Shown here piece after piece: positions 9,018 through 17,869 of a DNA stretch of 32,211 bases. The stretch's first letter is position 1; each line of letters starts with the position of its first letter. A program made the position numbers and the translations under genes. Origin of the DNA: an uncultured Archangium sp. GTDB taxonomy: Bacteria; Myxococcota; Myxococcia; Myxococcales; Myxococcaceae. The stretch lies in contig CAIVGN010000121.1 of NCBI GenBank assembly GCA_903905455.1, positions 1 to 32,211 on the forward strand. The letters are read 5' to 3'. Below the pieces are notes generated by a model. That model saw only the letters and a program-made list of their open reading frames with translations. It searched no databases and had not been told where the DNA came from.

Positions 9018-9045
9018 ACTGTAGGGGCGATGACGCACCGGGCAA
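9018..9045 (-). promoter_or_regulatory. Candidate sigma70-type promoter for ftsK
   Basis: Read on the minus strand, TTGCCC (9045-9040) is followed after 16 bases by TACAGT (9023-9018), each matching four of six consensus positions. It lies about 36 bases upstream of the ftsK start, in the 126-bp divergent region shared with the zinc-ribbon/TPR gene. Placement and spacing are good; the base match is only moderate. Confidence 0.35.
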
Positions 9046-9107
9046 TTTTTCGACCGCCCGACCAATTGCACGACGGGGACGCCGGGGTGATCTACGGTAG
9101 CCGCCTC

Positions 9108-10619
9108 ATGGACGTCGGTTGTCCCAAGTGCCAGTCCGAGTACGAACTCGATGACGATCGCGTCACCGAGGAAGGTGTCACCGTCAAGTGCACCTCGTGC
9201 GGTCACGTCTTCCGCGTGAAGCGCAAGCAGCTGGTGGTGACGCTGCCGGTCAAGCCCGACTCGCCGCCGCCCACCGATCTCTCCACGCCGTCCACGCACA
9301 GCGGTGAGCTGCCGCCCCCGCCGCCGTCCCGCGAGTGGAAGCTGCGCCAGCCCAACGGAAACGTCTTCCCCTGCCGCGACCTCACGATGCTCCAGAAGTG
9401 GATCATCGAGGGCAAGGTGCAGCGCGACGACGAGATCTCCCTGACCGGCGAGACGTGGAAGCGCCTGGGCAACATCCCCGAGCTGGCGAGCTTCTTTCAG
9501 ATCGTCGAAGACGCCTCCAAGGCCCGCGCCCTCGACACCCTGCAGCGCAGCTCGCCGCCCCCGCCTCCCGCCCCGTCGGCGCCCACGGCGCCGTCCGGTG
9601 GGAAGATCACCGATACCTGGCGTGGCGGGCAGTTCTCGGCGCCCGTGCCCGTGGTGCCGGTGCCGGCCGAGCGGCCCGAGCTCGAGACGTTGCCGCCCGA
9701 GCCGCCGCCCGAGCCGCCGCCCAGGCGCCAGACCGGCAAGCTCCCCGACTTCGCGACCCGGCAGCCCGAGACGCCCGCGGCGCCCCCGCCCATCACCGAG
9801 ACGCTGCAGGGGGGCCGGTTCTCCAGCGTGCCCTCGCCCAGCCCCCGGCACGAGGCGAAGCGCACCGAGCGCACCGAGCCCACCGACGAAGAGCTGCGCC
9901 GCGCGGTGAAGGGCAGCGGCAGCGGTAAGTGGATCGCCCTGGTCCTCGCGGGCCTCGGCGTCGGTGGCGGCGTCGGCTGGTACCTCGGGGTCTACGAGCC
10001 CGAACAGAAGCGCCTCGAAGACGAGCGCATCAGCGCCCAGGCGCGCGTCGACGAAGAAGCCCGGGTGCGTGCGCTGGAAGCTGCGAAGCCCGTGGTGCTC
10101 GTGGTGGACGCCAGCGTCGAGGTCGAGGCGCCCGATGCCGGCGAAACTGCCGACGCCGGCACTGCACCCGACGCCGGTACGCCCGATGCCGGAGCTCCCG
10201 ATGCGGGCGTGCCCGTGGTCGATGGTGGCATCGCCGCGCCGGTAGTCGTCGAGCAGAAGAAGACCTTCGACTGGTACCTCTCGCAGGGGGACCGGTTGCG
10301 CGAACGCGAGAAGGCCGCCCAGTCGCTCGACTTCTACGCCAAGGCGCGTGAGCTCAAGCCTGAGCGCGTGGAGCCCGTCGCGGGTCGAGGCCTCGCGCTG
10401 CTCGACATGGCCAACACCTCGGCGGCCATCGCCGCGTTCGAAGAGGGCTTGCGCCTCGCGCCCCGCTACGGGCCGGCCATCATGGGCCTCGCCGAGGCGT
10501 ACCGCATGGCGGGCAAGGACGAGAAGGCCATCGAGTTCTACCAGCGCTACCTCGACGTGCTCCCCGACGGGAGCGAGGCCGCTGTGGCGCGCAACAGCAT
10601 CGAACGCCTGAAGAAATGA
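9108..10619 (+). CDS. MJ0042 zinc-ribbon / GYF_2-like / TPR membrane protein
   Basis: A 503-residue protein starting at ATG 9108; the frame is open further upstream, but the zinc ribbon begins right after this Met. Residues 5-32 form an MJ0042-type zinc ribbon (CPKC at 5-8, CTSC at 28-31). A GYF_2-like domain follows at about 77-125 (WKLRQPNGNVF, TWKRLGNIPELASFF). Pro-rich linkers then lead to one membrane segment at about 275-295 and an Asp-Ala-Gly repeat linker at about 343-375. The C-terminus holds TPR repeats at about 390-500. Myxococcota have many proteins of this architecture; some are motility or signalling components (inference, not shown here). It overlaps gatC by 4 bp (ATGA), so it is translated as the first gene of the gat operon. 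Confidence 0.85.
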   Translation: MDVGCPKCQSEYELDDDRVTEEGVTVKCTSCGHVFRVKRKQLVVTLPVKPDSPPPTDLSTPSTHSGELPPPPPSREWKLRQPNGNVFPCRDLTMLQKWIIEGKVQRDDEISLTGETWKRLGNIPELASFFQIVEDASKARALDTLQRSSPPPPPAPSAPTAPSGGKITDTWRGGQFSAPVPVVPVPAERPELETLPPEPPPEPPPRRQTGKLPDFATRQPETPAAPPPITETLQGGRFSSVPSPSPRHEAKRTERTEPTDEELRRAVKGSGSGKWIALVLAGLGVGGGVGWYLGVYEPEQKRLEDERISAQARVDEEARVRALEAAKPVVLVVDASVEVEAPDAGETADAGTAPDAGTPDAGAPDAGVPVVDGGIAAPVVVEQKKTFDWYLSQGDRLREREKAAQSLDFYAKARELKPERVEPVAGRGLALLDMANTSAAIAAFEEGLRLAPRYGPAIMGLAEAYRMAGKDEKAIEFYQRYLDVLPDGSEAAVARNSIERLKK

Positions 10620-10903
10620 AGCTCGAGCTCGCGCAGGTCCGGCACGTCGCGAAGTTGGCGCGACTCTCACTCACGCCTGAAGAAGAGGCGCGCTTCCTCA
10701 CCCAGCTCTCGGCCGTGCTCGAGGCCGTCGACGCCCTGGCGTCGGTCGATACCACGGGCGTGCCTCCCACCACCTTCGCCCTGAGCACCGCGGCCCACGT
10801 GCGCCCCGACGAGGTGCGCGACGAACTCGACGTCGACGTGGCGTTGCGGAACGCGCCCCAGAAGGTCGGCACCAGCTTCGCCATCCCCCGGGTGCTCGAG
10901 TGA
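10616..10903 (+). CDS. gatC: Asp-tRNA(Asn)/Glu-tRNA(Gln) amidotransferase subunit C
   Basis: A 95-residue protein of normal length for GatC. It opens [20 protein letters not shown], the conserved helix of the family, and ends in the usual [16 protein letters not shown] tail that belts GatA to GatB. GatC acts in the cytoplasm as the scaffold of the GatCAB complex, which converts mischarged Glu-tRNA(Gln) and Asp-tRNA(Asn) to the correct amides. It overlaps the upstream TPR gene (ATGA at 10616-10619) and gatA (GTGA at 10900-10903), which indicates translational coupling. Confidence 0.96.
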   Translation: MKLELAQVRHVAKLARLSLTPEEEARFLTQLSAVLEAVDALASVDTTGVPPTTFALSTAAHVRPDEVRDELDVDVALRNAPQKVGTSFAIPRVLE

Positions 10904-12348
10904 GCGTGCTCGACCTCCCGCTCTGGGCCCTGGCCTCGAAGCTGGCCGGCAAGGAGCTGACTTCGGTCGAGGTGACGCAGGCCTGTCTGTCGCGTATCGC
11001 GGCCACCGACCCCAAGGTGGGCGCGTTTCTGCGCGTGGACCCCGAGGGCGCGCTGAGCGCGGCGCGCGCGGCCGATGCGTCCGCCTCGCGCGGGCCGCTC
11101 CACGGCGTGCCCGTGGCCCTCAAGGACAACCTCCTCACCGCGGGCGTGGAGACCACGGCGGGCAGCCAGATCCTCGCGGGCTTCGTGCCCCCCACCGACG
11201 CCACCGTCACCGCGCGGCTCAAGGCGGCGGGCGCGGTGATCGTCGGCAAGACGAACCTCGACGAGTTCGCCATGGGCAGCTCGACCGAATCGAGCGCATT
11301 CCAGAAGACGAAGAACCCCTACGCCCTGGAGCGCACCCCCGGCGGGAGCAGCGGCGGCTCGGCGGCGGCGGTGGCCGCGCGGCAGGTCTTCGGCGCGCTG
11401 GGCAGCGACACCGGCGGCTCCATTCGCCAGCCGGCGGCGCTGTGCAACGTGGTGGGGCTCAAGCCGACCTGGGGCCGCGTCTCGCGCAGCGGCGTGGTGG
11501 CCTACGCCAGCTCGCTGGACCAGGTGGGCCCGCTGGCGAGATCGGTGCGCGACGCGGCGCTGCTGCTGCAGGTCATCGCCGGGCGTGACGCGCACGACGC
11601 CACCTCGGCCGACGTGGCCGTGCCCGACTTCGCGGCCACCCTGGAAGACGGCGTCAAGGGCCTGCGCATCGGCCTGCCGCGCGAGTACTTCGTCGAGGGC
11701 ATGGACCCCGAGGTGGCCGCCGCCATCCGCGACGCGGCGAAGACCCTGGAGGCCGCCGGCGCCACGGTGCGCGAGGTCTCGCTGCCGCACACGAAGCACG
11801 CGCTCGCCGCGTACTACGTCATCGCGCCGGCCGAGGCGTCGTCGAACCTCGCCCGCTACGACGGGGTGCGCTTCGGTCACCGCGCGAAGGACGTGAAGCA
11901 GCTCAAGGACCTCTACGAGCGCTCCCGAGCCGAGGGCTTCGGCCCCGAGGTCAAGCGCCGCATCATGCTCGGCACCTTCGCGCTCTCGGCCGGGTACCAC
12001 GACGCGTACTACGTGAAGGCGCAGCAGGTGCGCACCCTCATCCGCCGGGACTTCGACCAGGCCTTCGCCGACGTCGACGTGGTGCTCAGCGCGGCCTCAC
12101 CCACCTGTGCGTGGCTGCTGGGCGAGAAGCTCGACGACCCGCTGGCGATGTACCTGATGGACGTGCTCACCCTGCCCACCAACCTCGCCGGGTTGCCCGG
12201 GCTCTCGGTGCCCACCGCGAAGTCTTCGGGCGGGTTGCCCATCGGCGCGCAGCTCATCGGCAAGCCCTTCGACGAGGCCACGCTGCTGCGGGCCGCCCGC
12301 GCCCTCGAGCGCGAACGCACGCTCGACGCCTGGAGCCCCGCGCTGTGA
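10900..12348 (+). CDS. gatA: Asp-tRNA(Asn)/Glu-tRNA(Gln) amidotransferase subunit A
   Basis: A 482-residue amidase-signature protein, usual size. It releases ammonia from glutamine or asparagine and passes it to GatB. The Ser-cisSer-Lys triad is complete: Lys75 in [11 protein letters not shown], Ser150 in [14 protein letters not shown] and Ser174 in [11 protein letters not shown]. The spacing (75 and 24 residues) equals that of the known GatA triad. The start is the GTG at 10900, overlapping the gatC stop by 4 bp. It in turn overlaps gatB by 4 bp. The presence of GatCAB suggests that at least one of glutaminyl- or asparaginyl-tRNA is made by the indirect route. Confidence 0.98.
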   Translation: MSVLDLPLWALASKLAGKELTSVEVTQACLSRIAATDPKVGAFLRVDPEGALSAARAADASASRGPLHGVPVALKDNLLTAGVETTAGSQILAGFVPPTDATVTARLKAAGAVIVGKTNLDEFAMGSSTESSAFQKTKNPYALERTPGGSSGGSAAAVAARQVFGALGSDTGGSIRQPAALCNVVGLKPTWGRVSRSGVVAYASSLDQVGPLARSVRDAALLLQVIAGRDAHDATSADVAVPDFAATLEDGVKGLRIGLPREYFVEGMDPEVAAAIRDAAKTLEAAGATVREVSLPHTKHALAAYYVIAPAEASSNLARYDGVRFGHRAKDVKQLKDLYERSRAEGFGPEVKRRIMLGTFALSAGYHDAYYVKAQQVRTLIRRDFDQAFADVDVVLSAASPTCAWLLGEKLDDPLAMYLMDVLTLPTNLAGLPGLSVPTAKSSGGLPIGAQLIGKPFDEATLLRAARALERERTLDAWSPAL

Positions 12349-13778
12349 TCTCCGACTTCCAGCCCGTCATCGGCCTCGAGGTGCACGCGCAGTTGCTGAC
12401 CACCAGCAAGCTGTTCTCCACCGCCGGCACCACCTTCGGGGCCGAGCCCAACACGCACACCACGCCGGTGTGCCTGGGCTTCCCCGGCGCGCTCCCGGTG
12501 CTCAACGCCCGGGTGGTCGAGCTGGCGATCCGCACCGGCCTCGCGCTCGAGTGCCGGGTCAACGAGAAGAGCGAGTGGTCGCGGAAGCACTACTTCTACC
12601 CGGACAGCCCCAAGGGCTACCAGATCACCCAGTACGAGTTCCCCATCTGCGAGTGGGGCGGCGTCACCCTCGAGCTGGCCGGCAAGCGGGTGCGCATTCG
12701 CCGCATCCACATCGAAGAAGACGCGGGCAAGTCGGTGCACGACGCGGCCGATGGGCTGACCCTGGTCGACCTGAACCGCGTGGGCACGCCGCTGCTGGAG
12801 ATCGTCAGCGAGCCCGACCTGCGCAGCGCCGACGAAGCGGTGGAGTACCTCAAGATCCTCCGCGACGTGCTGGTCTCCATCGGGGTCAACGACGGCAACC
12901 TCGAGGAAGGTAGCTTCCGCTGCGACGCCAACGTCTCGGTGATGCGCAAGGGCAGCGAGGTCTACGGCACGCGCTGCGAGCTGAAGAACCTCAACTCGTT
13001 CCGCAACATCAAGCTGGCCATCGACACCGAGATCGCGCGCCACGTGGACGTCCTCGAGGGCGGCGGCACCATCGCCCAGGAGACGCGGCTCTTCGACGTC
13101 AACCGCGGCGAGACGCGCTCCATGCGCAGCAAGGAAGACGCGCAGGACTACCGCTACTTCCCCGAGCCCGATCTCCCGCTGCTGCTGGTCACCCCCGAGG
13201 AGATCGCCCGCGCGAAGGCCACGCTGCCCGAGCTGCCCCAGGCCAAGCGCCGCCGCTACGTCGAGCGGCTCAAGCTCACCGAGTACGACGCGGGCGTGTT
13301 GACCGCCGAGCGCGGGTTCTCCGAGCTGTTCGAGCGCTGCCAGGCCGCCGCCGGGGTGGAACCCAAGAAGGTCGCCAACTGGTTCATCGGCGAGGTCTCG
13401 CGGCTGCTCAACGAGAGCGGCGTGAAGCCCGGCGAGGTGAAGTTCTCGCCCGCGCAGTTCGCCGCGCTGCTCATGGCCATCGACGCGGGCACCATCTCGC
13501 AGAACGCCGGCAAGGAGGTCTTCGGCGAGATGTTCCACAGCGGCGCCGAGCCGGCCGAGGTCATCGCCCGCAAGGGCCTCGCCCAGGTCTCGGATACCGG
13601 CGCGCTGGAGAAGGTGATCGACGAGCTCATCGCCGCCAACCCGCCCAACGTCGCGGCCTACCGCGCGGGCAAGGTGCAGGTGCTGGGGTTCTTCGTGGGC
13701 CAGGTGATGAAGGCCCTGAAGGGCAAGGGCAACCCCAAGGTCATCAACGAGCTGCTCGAGCAGAAGCTCAAGGGCTGA
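12345..13778 (+). CDS. gatB: Asp-tRNA(Asn)/Glu-tRNA(Gln) amidotransferase subunit B
   Basis: A 477-residue protein, the kinase/amidation subunit that activates the tRNA-bound acid with ATP and accepts ammonia from GatA. Family motifs are clear: [17 protein letters not shown] at the N-terminus, [43 protein letters not shown] and [13 protein letters not shown]. The C-terminal helical tail (Yqey-like, from about residue 330) ends in [20 protein letters not shown], as in full-length GatB. The start is the GTG at 12345, which overlaps the gatA stop. The longer open frame upstream is only read-through inside gatA. It ends 3 bp before the convergent GGQ protein gene. Confidence 0.98.
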   Translation: MISDFQPVIGLEVHAQLLTTSKLFSTAGTTFGAEPNTHTTPVCLGFPGALPVLNARVVELAIRTGLALECRVNEKSEWSRKHYFYPDSPKGYQITQYEFPICEWGGVTLELAGKRVRIRRIHIEEDAGKSVHDAADGLTLVDLNRVGTPLLEIVSEPDLRSADEAVEYLKILRDVLVSIGVNDGNLEEGSFRCDANVSVMRKGSEVYGTRCELKNLNSFRNIKLAIDTEIARHVDVLEGGGTIAQETRLFDVNRGETRSMRSKEDAQDYRYFPEPDLPLLLVTPEEIARAKATLPELPQAKRRRYVERLKLTEYDAGVLTAERGFSELFERCQAAAGVEPKKVANWFIGEVSRLLNESGVKPGEVKFSPAQFAALLMAIDAGTISQNAGKEVFGEMFHSGAEPAEVIARKGLAQVSDTGALEKVIDELIAANPPNVAAYRAGKVQVLGFFVGQVMKALKGKGNPKVINELLEQKLKG

Positions 13779-13781
13779 ACG

Positions 13782-14147
13782 TCACCAGTCGCTGCCGCCG
13801 CGGCGGTTCTGCTTCTTCTCGGAGGTGATCTTCTTCCCCTCGAGCCTGCGCCGCTTCGAGCCGCGCGAGGGCTTGGTGGCGATGCGCTTCTCGGCCACGA
13901 AGGACAACTTGGTGAGCACCCCGCGCAGCCGCTCGAGGGCCGCGCCGCGGTTCTGCAACTGGCTGCGACGCTCGGTGGCGGTGACGGTGAGGCCGGTGGG
14001 GCGGTGCGTGAGGCGCACCCCGGTCTCGGTCTTGTTGCGGTGCTGCCCGCCGGGGCCCGAGGCGATGAAGAACTGCTCGTCGCACTCGAGCATCAGCGCT
14101 TCGTCACTGAGCGCGAGCGCGCGCTTGGCCTGCGGTGGGGTGATCAT
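13782..14147 (-). CDS. Peptide chain release factor-like GGQ protein (ArfB/PrfH type)
   Basis: A 121-residue protein with the class I release-factor catalytic loop GPGGQHRNKTETGVRL, GGQ at residues 33-35. It lacks any codon-recognition domain. The C-terminus from about residue 85 is strongly basic (SRGSKRRRLEGKKITSEKK), like the mRNA-channel-binding tail of ArfB. Such proteins hydrolyse peptidyl-tRNA on stalled ribosomes; ArfB of E. coli is somewhat longer at 140 residues. The wording 'HRNKTETGVRL' differs from the ArfB consensus and fits a separate release-factor-like group, so I leave the gene symbol empty. It is the last gene of a minus-strand run after the oxygenase (55-bp gap) and faces gatB end to end. 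Confidence 0.88.
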   Translation of the reverse strand: MITPPQAKRALALSDEALMLECDEQFFIASGPGGQHRNKTETGVRLTHRPTGLTVTATERRSQLQNRGAALERLRGVLTKLSFVAEKRIATKPSRGSKRRRLEGKKITSEKKQNRRGGSDW

Positions 14148-14202
14148 GGTGAACGCGAAGACGCTCCCGGCGCCTGCACCTGACCGCGGGCCGCCAGCGC
14201 GC

Positions 14203-15156
14203 TCACTTGATGAGGCCGATCTCGCGCAGCCGCTGCTGGAGGAAGGCGTCGGCGGTGATGTCGGGGTAGCGCTTCGGGTTCTCTTTCGTCACGCACTGGT
14301 CGAAGATCTTCAGCATGCAGTCGGGGTACGGGTGCACGAAGAAGGGCATCGAGTAGCGCACCACGTCGTCCTTGGTGCTCGGCGGGTTCACCACGCGGTG
14401 GGTGGTCGCGGGGATGACCTCGTTGGTGATGCGCGAGAGCATGTCGCCCGAGTCGACGACGATCTGCCCCTTGAGCGCGTCCACGGCGATCCACTCGCCC
14501 TGGCGGGTGAGCACCTCGAGGCCGGAGCTGGTGGACTCGCACAGCAGGGTGATGAGGTTGATGTCTTCGTGCTCGGCCGCGCGCACGCCGCCGGGAATGA
14601 AGGCGTCCTTGAGCGGCGGGTAGTGGATGATGCGCAGCACCGAGTTCCCCTCGTGCGCCATGTCGGCGAACGTCTCTCGGGGCAGGGTGAAGAAGTCGGC
14701 GAGCGCGCGCAGCATCACCGCCGCCGCCGCGTCGAGCGCGTTGAAGAGCGAAAGCGAGTTGGCCTTGAAGGTCTTCAGCTCCGCGGGGAACTGGTTCTCG
14801 CCGTAGGCCGAGCGGCGCGCGCTGCCCTCGGGGAGATCGCGGCCCACGTGCCAGAACTCCTTCAAGTCACCGACCGCCCGGTTCTTCGCGTGCTCCTTGC
14901 CGAAGCTGGTGTAGCCGCGCTGGCCGCCGCCCCCGGGCACGTCGCACTTCGCCTTCACCTCGAGGGGCAGGGCGAAGAGCCGCGCCGCGTCTTCGTAGGT
15001 GCGGGCGATGACCTCGGGGTCCACGCCGTGGTTGATGATGGAGACGAAGCCGAACTCCTGCAGCCCGTCCCCCCAGGCCTTCACGAAGCCGTCGCGCTCC
15101 TGGGCCGTACCGCGGGTGTAGTGCGAGAGATCGAGGAGCGGAATGCGTCGTGACAT
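14203..15156 (-). CDS. 2-oxoglutarate/Fe(II) oxygenase, isopenicillin N synthase family
   Basis: A 317-residue soluble oxygenase. The iron ligands are visible as His196-x-Asp198 (AAEHEDINLITLL) and His253 (PATTHRVVNPP). Arg267-x-Ser269 (RYSMPFF) is the usual 2-oxoglutarate-binding pair. The N-terminal DIOX_N part (IPLLDLSHYTRG, GLQEFGFVSIINHG) is also present, so the protein is complete. Members oxidise small molecules or amino acids using O2 and 2-oxoglutarate; the substrate cannot be told. It starts at ATG 15156, 12 bp after the DUF423 gene, and lies upstream of the GGQ protein. There is no biosynthetic gene cluster around it. Confidence 0.92.
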   Translation of the reverse strand: MSRRIPLLDLSHYTRGTAQERDGFVKAWGDGLQEFGFVSIINHGVDPEVIARTYEDAARLFALPLEVKAKCDVPGGGGQRGYTSFGKEHAKNRAVGDLKEFWHVGRDLPEGSARRSAYGENQFPAELKTFKANSLSLFNALDAAAAVMLRALADFFTLPRETFADMAHEGNSVLRIIHYPPLKDAFIPGGVRAAEHEDINLITLLCESTSSGLEVLTRQGEWIAVDALKGQIVVDSGDMLSRITNEVIPATTHRVVNPPSTKDDVVRYSMPFFVHPYPDCMLKIFDQCVTKENPKRYPDITADAFLQQRLREIGLIK

Positions 15157-15168
15157 GGGGCGCGGATA

Positions 15169-15588
15169 TTACGGCTCACCCGGGCGCGGGGCTTCTTTCT
15201 GGCGACCCAGGCCCCGGGCGCCCAGCGCGAGCGCCACCCAGCCGGCGAGGAAGCTCAAGCCGCCGAAGGGGGTCACCATGCCCAGGGTGCGCAGGCCGGT
15301 GAGGGTCATCACGTAGAGGCTGCCGGAAAACAGCACGATGCCCAGGGTGAAGAGCCCGGCCGCCCAGCGGGGGAACTGGCTGGTGACGTGCGCCGAGAGC
15401 ACCGCCACGAGGCCCACCGCCAGGGCGTGCACCAGGTGGTAGCGGGCGGCGGTCTCCCACCAGCCCAGGCGCTGGGCCGCGTCGGGGAGATCCAGCACCA
15501 CGCCCTTGACCGCGTGCGCCCCCAGCGCGCCGAGGCCGACACCGGTGAACCCGAGGAAAGCGGTCAGAAACGTCAGTCGGCGATCCAT
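15169..15588 (-). CDS. DUF423 family membrane protein
   Basis: A 139-residue inner-membrane protein with about four hydrophobic segments. It opens MDRRLTFLTAFLGFTGVGLG and then shows ALGAHAVKG and WWETAARYHLVHALAVGLVA, the typical DUF423 pattern (YgdD-like). Its length is usual for the family. The function is unknown. The start at 15588 is preferred over a longer open frame that reaches back into the divergent haem-protein gene. It is the first gene of a run with the oxygenase. Confidence 0.9.
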   Translation of the reverse strand: MDRRLTFLTAFLGFTGVGLGALGAHAVKGVVLDLPDAAQRLGWWETAARYHLVHALAVGLVAVLSAHVTSQFPRWAAGLFTLGIVLFSGSLYVMTLTGLRTLGMVTPFGGLSFLAGWVALALGARGLGRQKEAPRPGEP

Positions 15589-15658
15589 GGCCCGCTTATC
15601 CTCCCCGCGCGGGCAAAAGAGAACCGCGCCGCGAACTCGCAGGCTCACAAAGGCCACC

Positions 15659-16165
15659 ATGATGCTCACGCTCCTGCTGGTGCTCTCTGCCGCGCCCGTC
15701 GACCAGGCGAAGGCCGCGGTGAACCCCTTCAAGAAGAACCTCAAGGAGGCGCTCTTCAAGGCGCTGGAGACGTCCCCCGAGGCCGCCCTCGACGTCTGCT
15801 CGCAGCGCGCGCCCGAGCTGGCGAAGGCCGCGTCGAGCCCGGCCGTCACCGTGGGCCGCAGCGCCTTGAAGCTGCGCAACACGGCCAACGCCCCGAAGCC
15901 CTGGCTGGCCACGGCCATGGCCGAGCTCGCGAAGGAGAAGAGCGGCACCGAGGCCAGCCGGGTGGTGGTGCTGCCCGACGGCACCGTGGGCTACGCCGAG
16001 CCCATCTGGCTCGCGCCGCCCTGCCTGGTGTGCCACGGCAAGACCCTCGCCCCGGGCCTCGAGGCGAAGTTGAAGGCGGCCTACCCGAACGACGCGGCGC
16101 GCGGCTTCGAGGCGGGCGACTTCCGCGGCGTCTTCTGGGCCGAGGTGAAACCCCAAAAGCCTTGA
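15659..16165 (+). CDS. DUF3365 c-type haem protein, exported
   Basis: A 168-residue protein starting at ATG 15659 or the next codon, ATG 15662; a short AAAGG site lies 5 bases before it. It begins with a short signal peptide (MMLTLLLVLSAAPVDQAKAA). A single c-haem site CLVCH is at residues 122-126, within APPCLVCHGKT. The surrounding pattern (CSQRAPELA, KLRNTANAPKPW, GYAEPIWLAP) is the DUF3365/Tll0287-like haem domain, a PAS-like fold in which haem is bound covalently. It would sit in the periplasm as an electron carrier or redox sensor. It is divergent from the DUF423 operon and 30 bp upstream of the RdgC-like gene; no functional link is evident. Confidence 0.85.
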   Translation: MMLTLLLVLSAAPVDQAKAAVNPFKKNLKEALFKALETSPEAALDVCSQRAPELAKAASSPAVTVGRSALKLRNTANAPKPWLATAMAELAKEKSGTEASRVVVLPDGTVGYAEPIWLAPPCLVCHGKTLAPGLEAKLKAAYPNDAARGFEAGDFRGVFWAEVKPQKP

Positions 16166-16195
16166 CCGCAGGGGCCCGCACCACGACAAGGCCGC

Positions 16196-16795
16196 ATGCC
16201 GATTCGTCGTGGTTCAGTGAATCTCGCGCGCTTCCGACTCGAAGGCGCGATCCCCAAAGACGTGAAGAAGTGGCTCCAGAAGGGCCTCGCCAAGACGTCC
16301 TTCGAGCCCATCGACCCCAAGAGCGAAGATGAACGCGCCGCGGGCTTCGTGGAACTCGAGGCCCCCGAGCGCGTGGAGTTCGCCGCGGGCAACCTCTTTC
16401 ACGGCCTGCACGCGCTCTTCGCCTGGCGCGTGGACCGCCTCAAGGTGCCCGCCAACGCCATGCGCGCGGGCCTGCTGCAGTGGAGCCAGGCCTTCGAGCA
16501 GAAGAACGGCCGCGCCCCCGGCCGCCGCGAGCGTTCCGAGCAGAAGGACACCCTCAAGAAGGCCCTGCGCGCCAAGCAGGCGCCGGTGACCAAGCTCTTC
16601 GAGATCAGCATCGACCTCACCTCCCGCGACGTCTTCGTGTGGGCCACCTCGCGCACCGTGGTGGAAGAGGTGCAGGGCGCCCTCGAGTCGACCCTCGAGT
16701 TGAAGCTCATTCCCCGCGTGCCGGCCGCCTTCCTCCCGGCGGGCGTGATCGACACCCTGATGCCCACCCCCGAACTCTTCCCCGAGGCGAGCTGA
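16196..16795 (+). CDS. RdgC-like protein (short form)
   Basis: A 199-residue protein resembling the core of recombination-associated protein RdgC, which in E. coli is a 303-residue ring-forming DNA-binding protein that restrains RecA. The matching segments are FAWRVDRLKVPANAMRAGLL, the basic helix with NGRAPGRRERSEQKDTLKKA, and TKLFEISIDLTSRDVFVWAT followed by a VVEEVQGALE helix. The C-terminal part of RdgC is absent. Its stop is 1 bp before the next gene, so the two are translationally coupled. Assignment to RdgC is by eye to the pattern and is likely but not certain. Confidence 0.7.
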   Translation: MPIRRGSVNLARFRLEGAIPKDVKKWLQKGLAKTSFEPIDPKSEDERAAGFVELEAPERVEFAAGNLFHGLHALFAWRVDRLKVPANAMRAGLLQWSQAFEQKNGRAPGRRERSEQKDTLKKALRAKQAPVTKLFEISIDLTSRDVFVWATSRTVVEEVQGALESTLELKLIPRVPAAFLPAGVIDTLMPTPELFPEAS

Positions 16796-16796
16796 C

Positions 16797-17420
16797 ATGG
16801 CCGCGCGTAAATCGAAGGTCAGTGAAGAGACGGCGTTCAACCGCGGCGACGTCGGCGTCGACGGCCAGGCCACCACCGAAGAGAAGGACCCCGGCGAGAA
16901 GGAGCTCGCCCAGGCCCAGGAAGCCCTGCTGCGCGGGCGCACCTGGCTGGGCCGCGAGTGCCTGACCTGGCTGCTCTTCAAGAGCGAGTCCACCGAGCCG
17001 GTGGTGTCCTACGAGAAGAAGCCGGTCACCGTGGTGTTCAACGGCAAGCTGCTGCTGCGCGCCGCCAACGGCGACGTCACCGAGGCCCAGGTCAAGGGCG
17101 TCACCTCGCCCTATTCGAAGCTGGTGAAGCAGGCGCTCACCAAGGGCTTGTTGGTGCACTCGGCCAAGGTGCAGCTGACCTGGAACGAGCAGGTCTACGA
17201 CATCGCCCTCGACGCCGAGTTCTTCGACATCCGCTCGGCCAAGCTGCCGACGTTGTTGCAGGAAGAGGAAGACGACAAGCTCACCGAGCGCCTCGAGCTG
17301 GCCACCCGCGCCTCGATGATCACCGATGCCCTGGTCGCCGCCTTCATCAAGGAGCGCACTTCCAAGGCCTGGAGCTCCAAGATCGTCCCCGCCCTGAAGG
17401 AATGGATGGCGGAAGTCTGA
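16797..17420 (+). CDS. Partner protein of the RdgC-like gene (unknown function)
   Basis: A 207-residue soluble protein starting at ATG 16797, 1 bp after the RdgC-like gene. It has a charged N-terminus, then the motif GRTWLGRECLTWLLFKSES, which recalls a segment I associate with long RdgC homologues ('LGREFLTWLW-KSE'). The rest is mixed beta/alpha with acidic LLQEEEDDKLTERLEL and ends in KAWSSKIVPALKEWMAEV. My reading is that it supplies the part missing in the preceding short RdgC-like protein. That is inference; no catalytic motif is visible. Confidence 0.55.
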   Translation: MAARKSKVSEETAFNRGDVGVDGQATTEEKDPGEKELAQAQEALLRGRTWLGRECLTWLLFKSESTEPVVSYEKKPVTVVFNGKLLLRAANGDVTEAQVKGVTSPYSKLVKQALTKGLLVHSAKVQLTWNEQVYDIALDAEFFDIRSAKLPTLLQEEEDDKLTERLELATRASMITDALVAAFIKERTSKAWSSKIVPALKEWMAEV

Positions 17421-17439
17421 TCCATTGGCATGCCGCAGC

Positions 17440-17468
17440 TTGACGACGGCGGCGCAGTGGCTTATGCG
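17440..17468 (+). promoter_or_regulatory. Candidate sigma70-type promoter for rplU-rpmA
   Basis: TTGACG (17440-17445) is followed after 17 bases by TATGCG (17463-17468), about 70 bases before the rplU start. The -35 matches five of six positions, the -10 only three. It is well placed for the long rplU leader between the RdgC partner gene and the ribosomal operon. Confidence 0.35.
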
Positions 17469-17536
17469 GCACGTCCTTTCCAGTCGCAAGCCGGTGACTG
17501 TGAACGATTCTTGAACGAAACCGTGAGGTTATAACG

Positions 17537-17845
17537 ATGTACGCTGTCATTCGGACAGGTGGCAAGCAGTACCGGGTTGCCGAAGGCGACGTTCTCCGCA
17601 TCGAAAAGGTGCAGGGGGACTCAGGCGCCGAGGTGAAGTTTGACGAGGTGCTGATGATCGGCGGCAATGAAGCGCCGAAGGTCGGCAAGCCGATCGTGTC
17701 GGGCGCCAAGGTGGTGGGGAAGATCCTCCGCCAGGCCAAGGCCCGTCGCGTTCTGCACTTTCGCAAGGAGAAGGAAGGTTGGACCCGTTTGCGCGGGCAC
17801 CGCCAGCCTTTCACCGAGGTGAAGATCACCTCGATCTCTGCCTGA
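17537..17845 (+). CDS. rplU: 50S ribosomal protein L21
   Basis: A 102-residue protein, normal length. It opens [20 protein letters not shown], the family hallmark, and ends [28 protein letters not shown] with the conserved rRNA-binding loop. L21 binds 23S rRNA near L20 in early 50S assembly. A TGAGG site at 17524-17528 lies 8 bases before the start. rpmA follows after 24 bp. Confidence 0.98.
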   Translation: MYAVIRTGGKQYRVAEGDVLRIEKVQGDSGAEVKFDEVLMIGGNEAPKVGKPIVSGAKVVGKILRQAKARRVLHFRKEKEGWTRLRGHRQPFTEVKITSISA

Positions 17846-17869
17846 TTTTCAAAAAGGGAATTCGCACCC

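Noticed and set aside
9030-9107. An upstream start at ATG 9030 for the zinc-ribbon/TPR protein
   Set aside because: Would place 26 unrelated residues before the zinc ribbon and overlap the ftsK promoter region; ATG 9108 begins right before the CPKC motif.
9000-9107. A plus-strand promoter for the zinc-ribbon/TPR gene (TTGCAC near 9066)
   Set aside because: The following hexamers are poor matches to a -10 box at any usual spacing; not listed as a feature.
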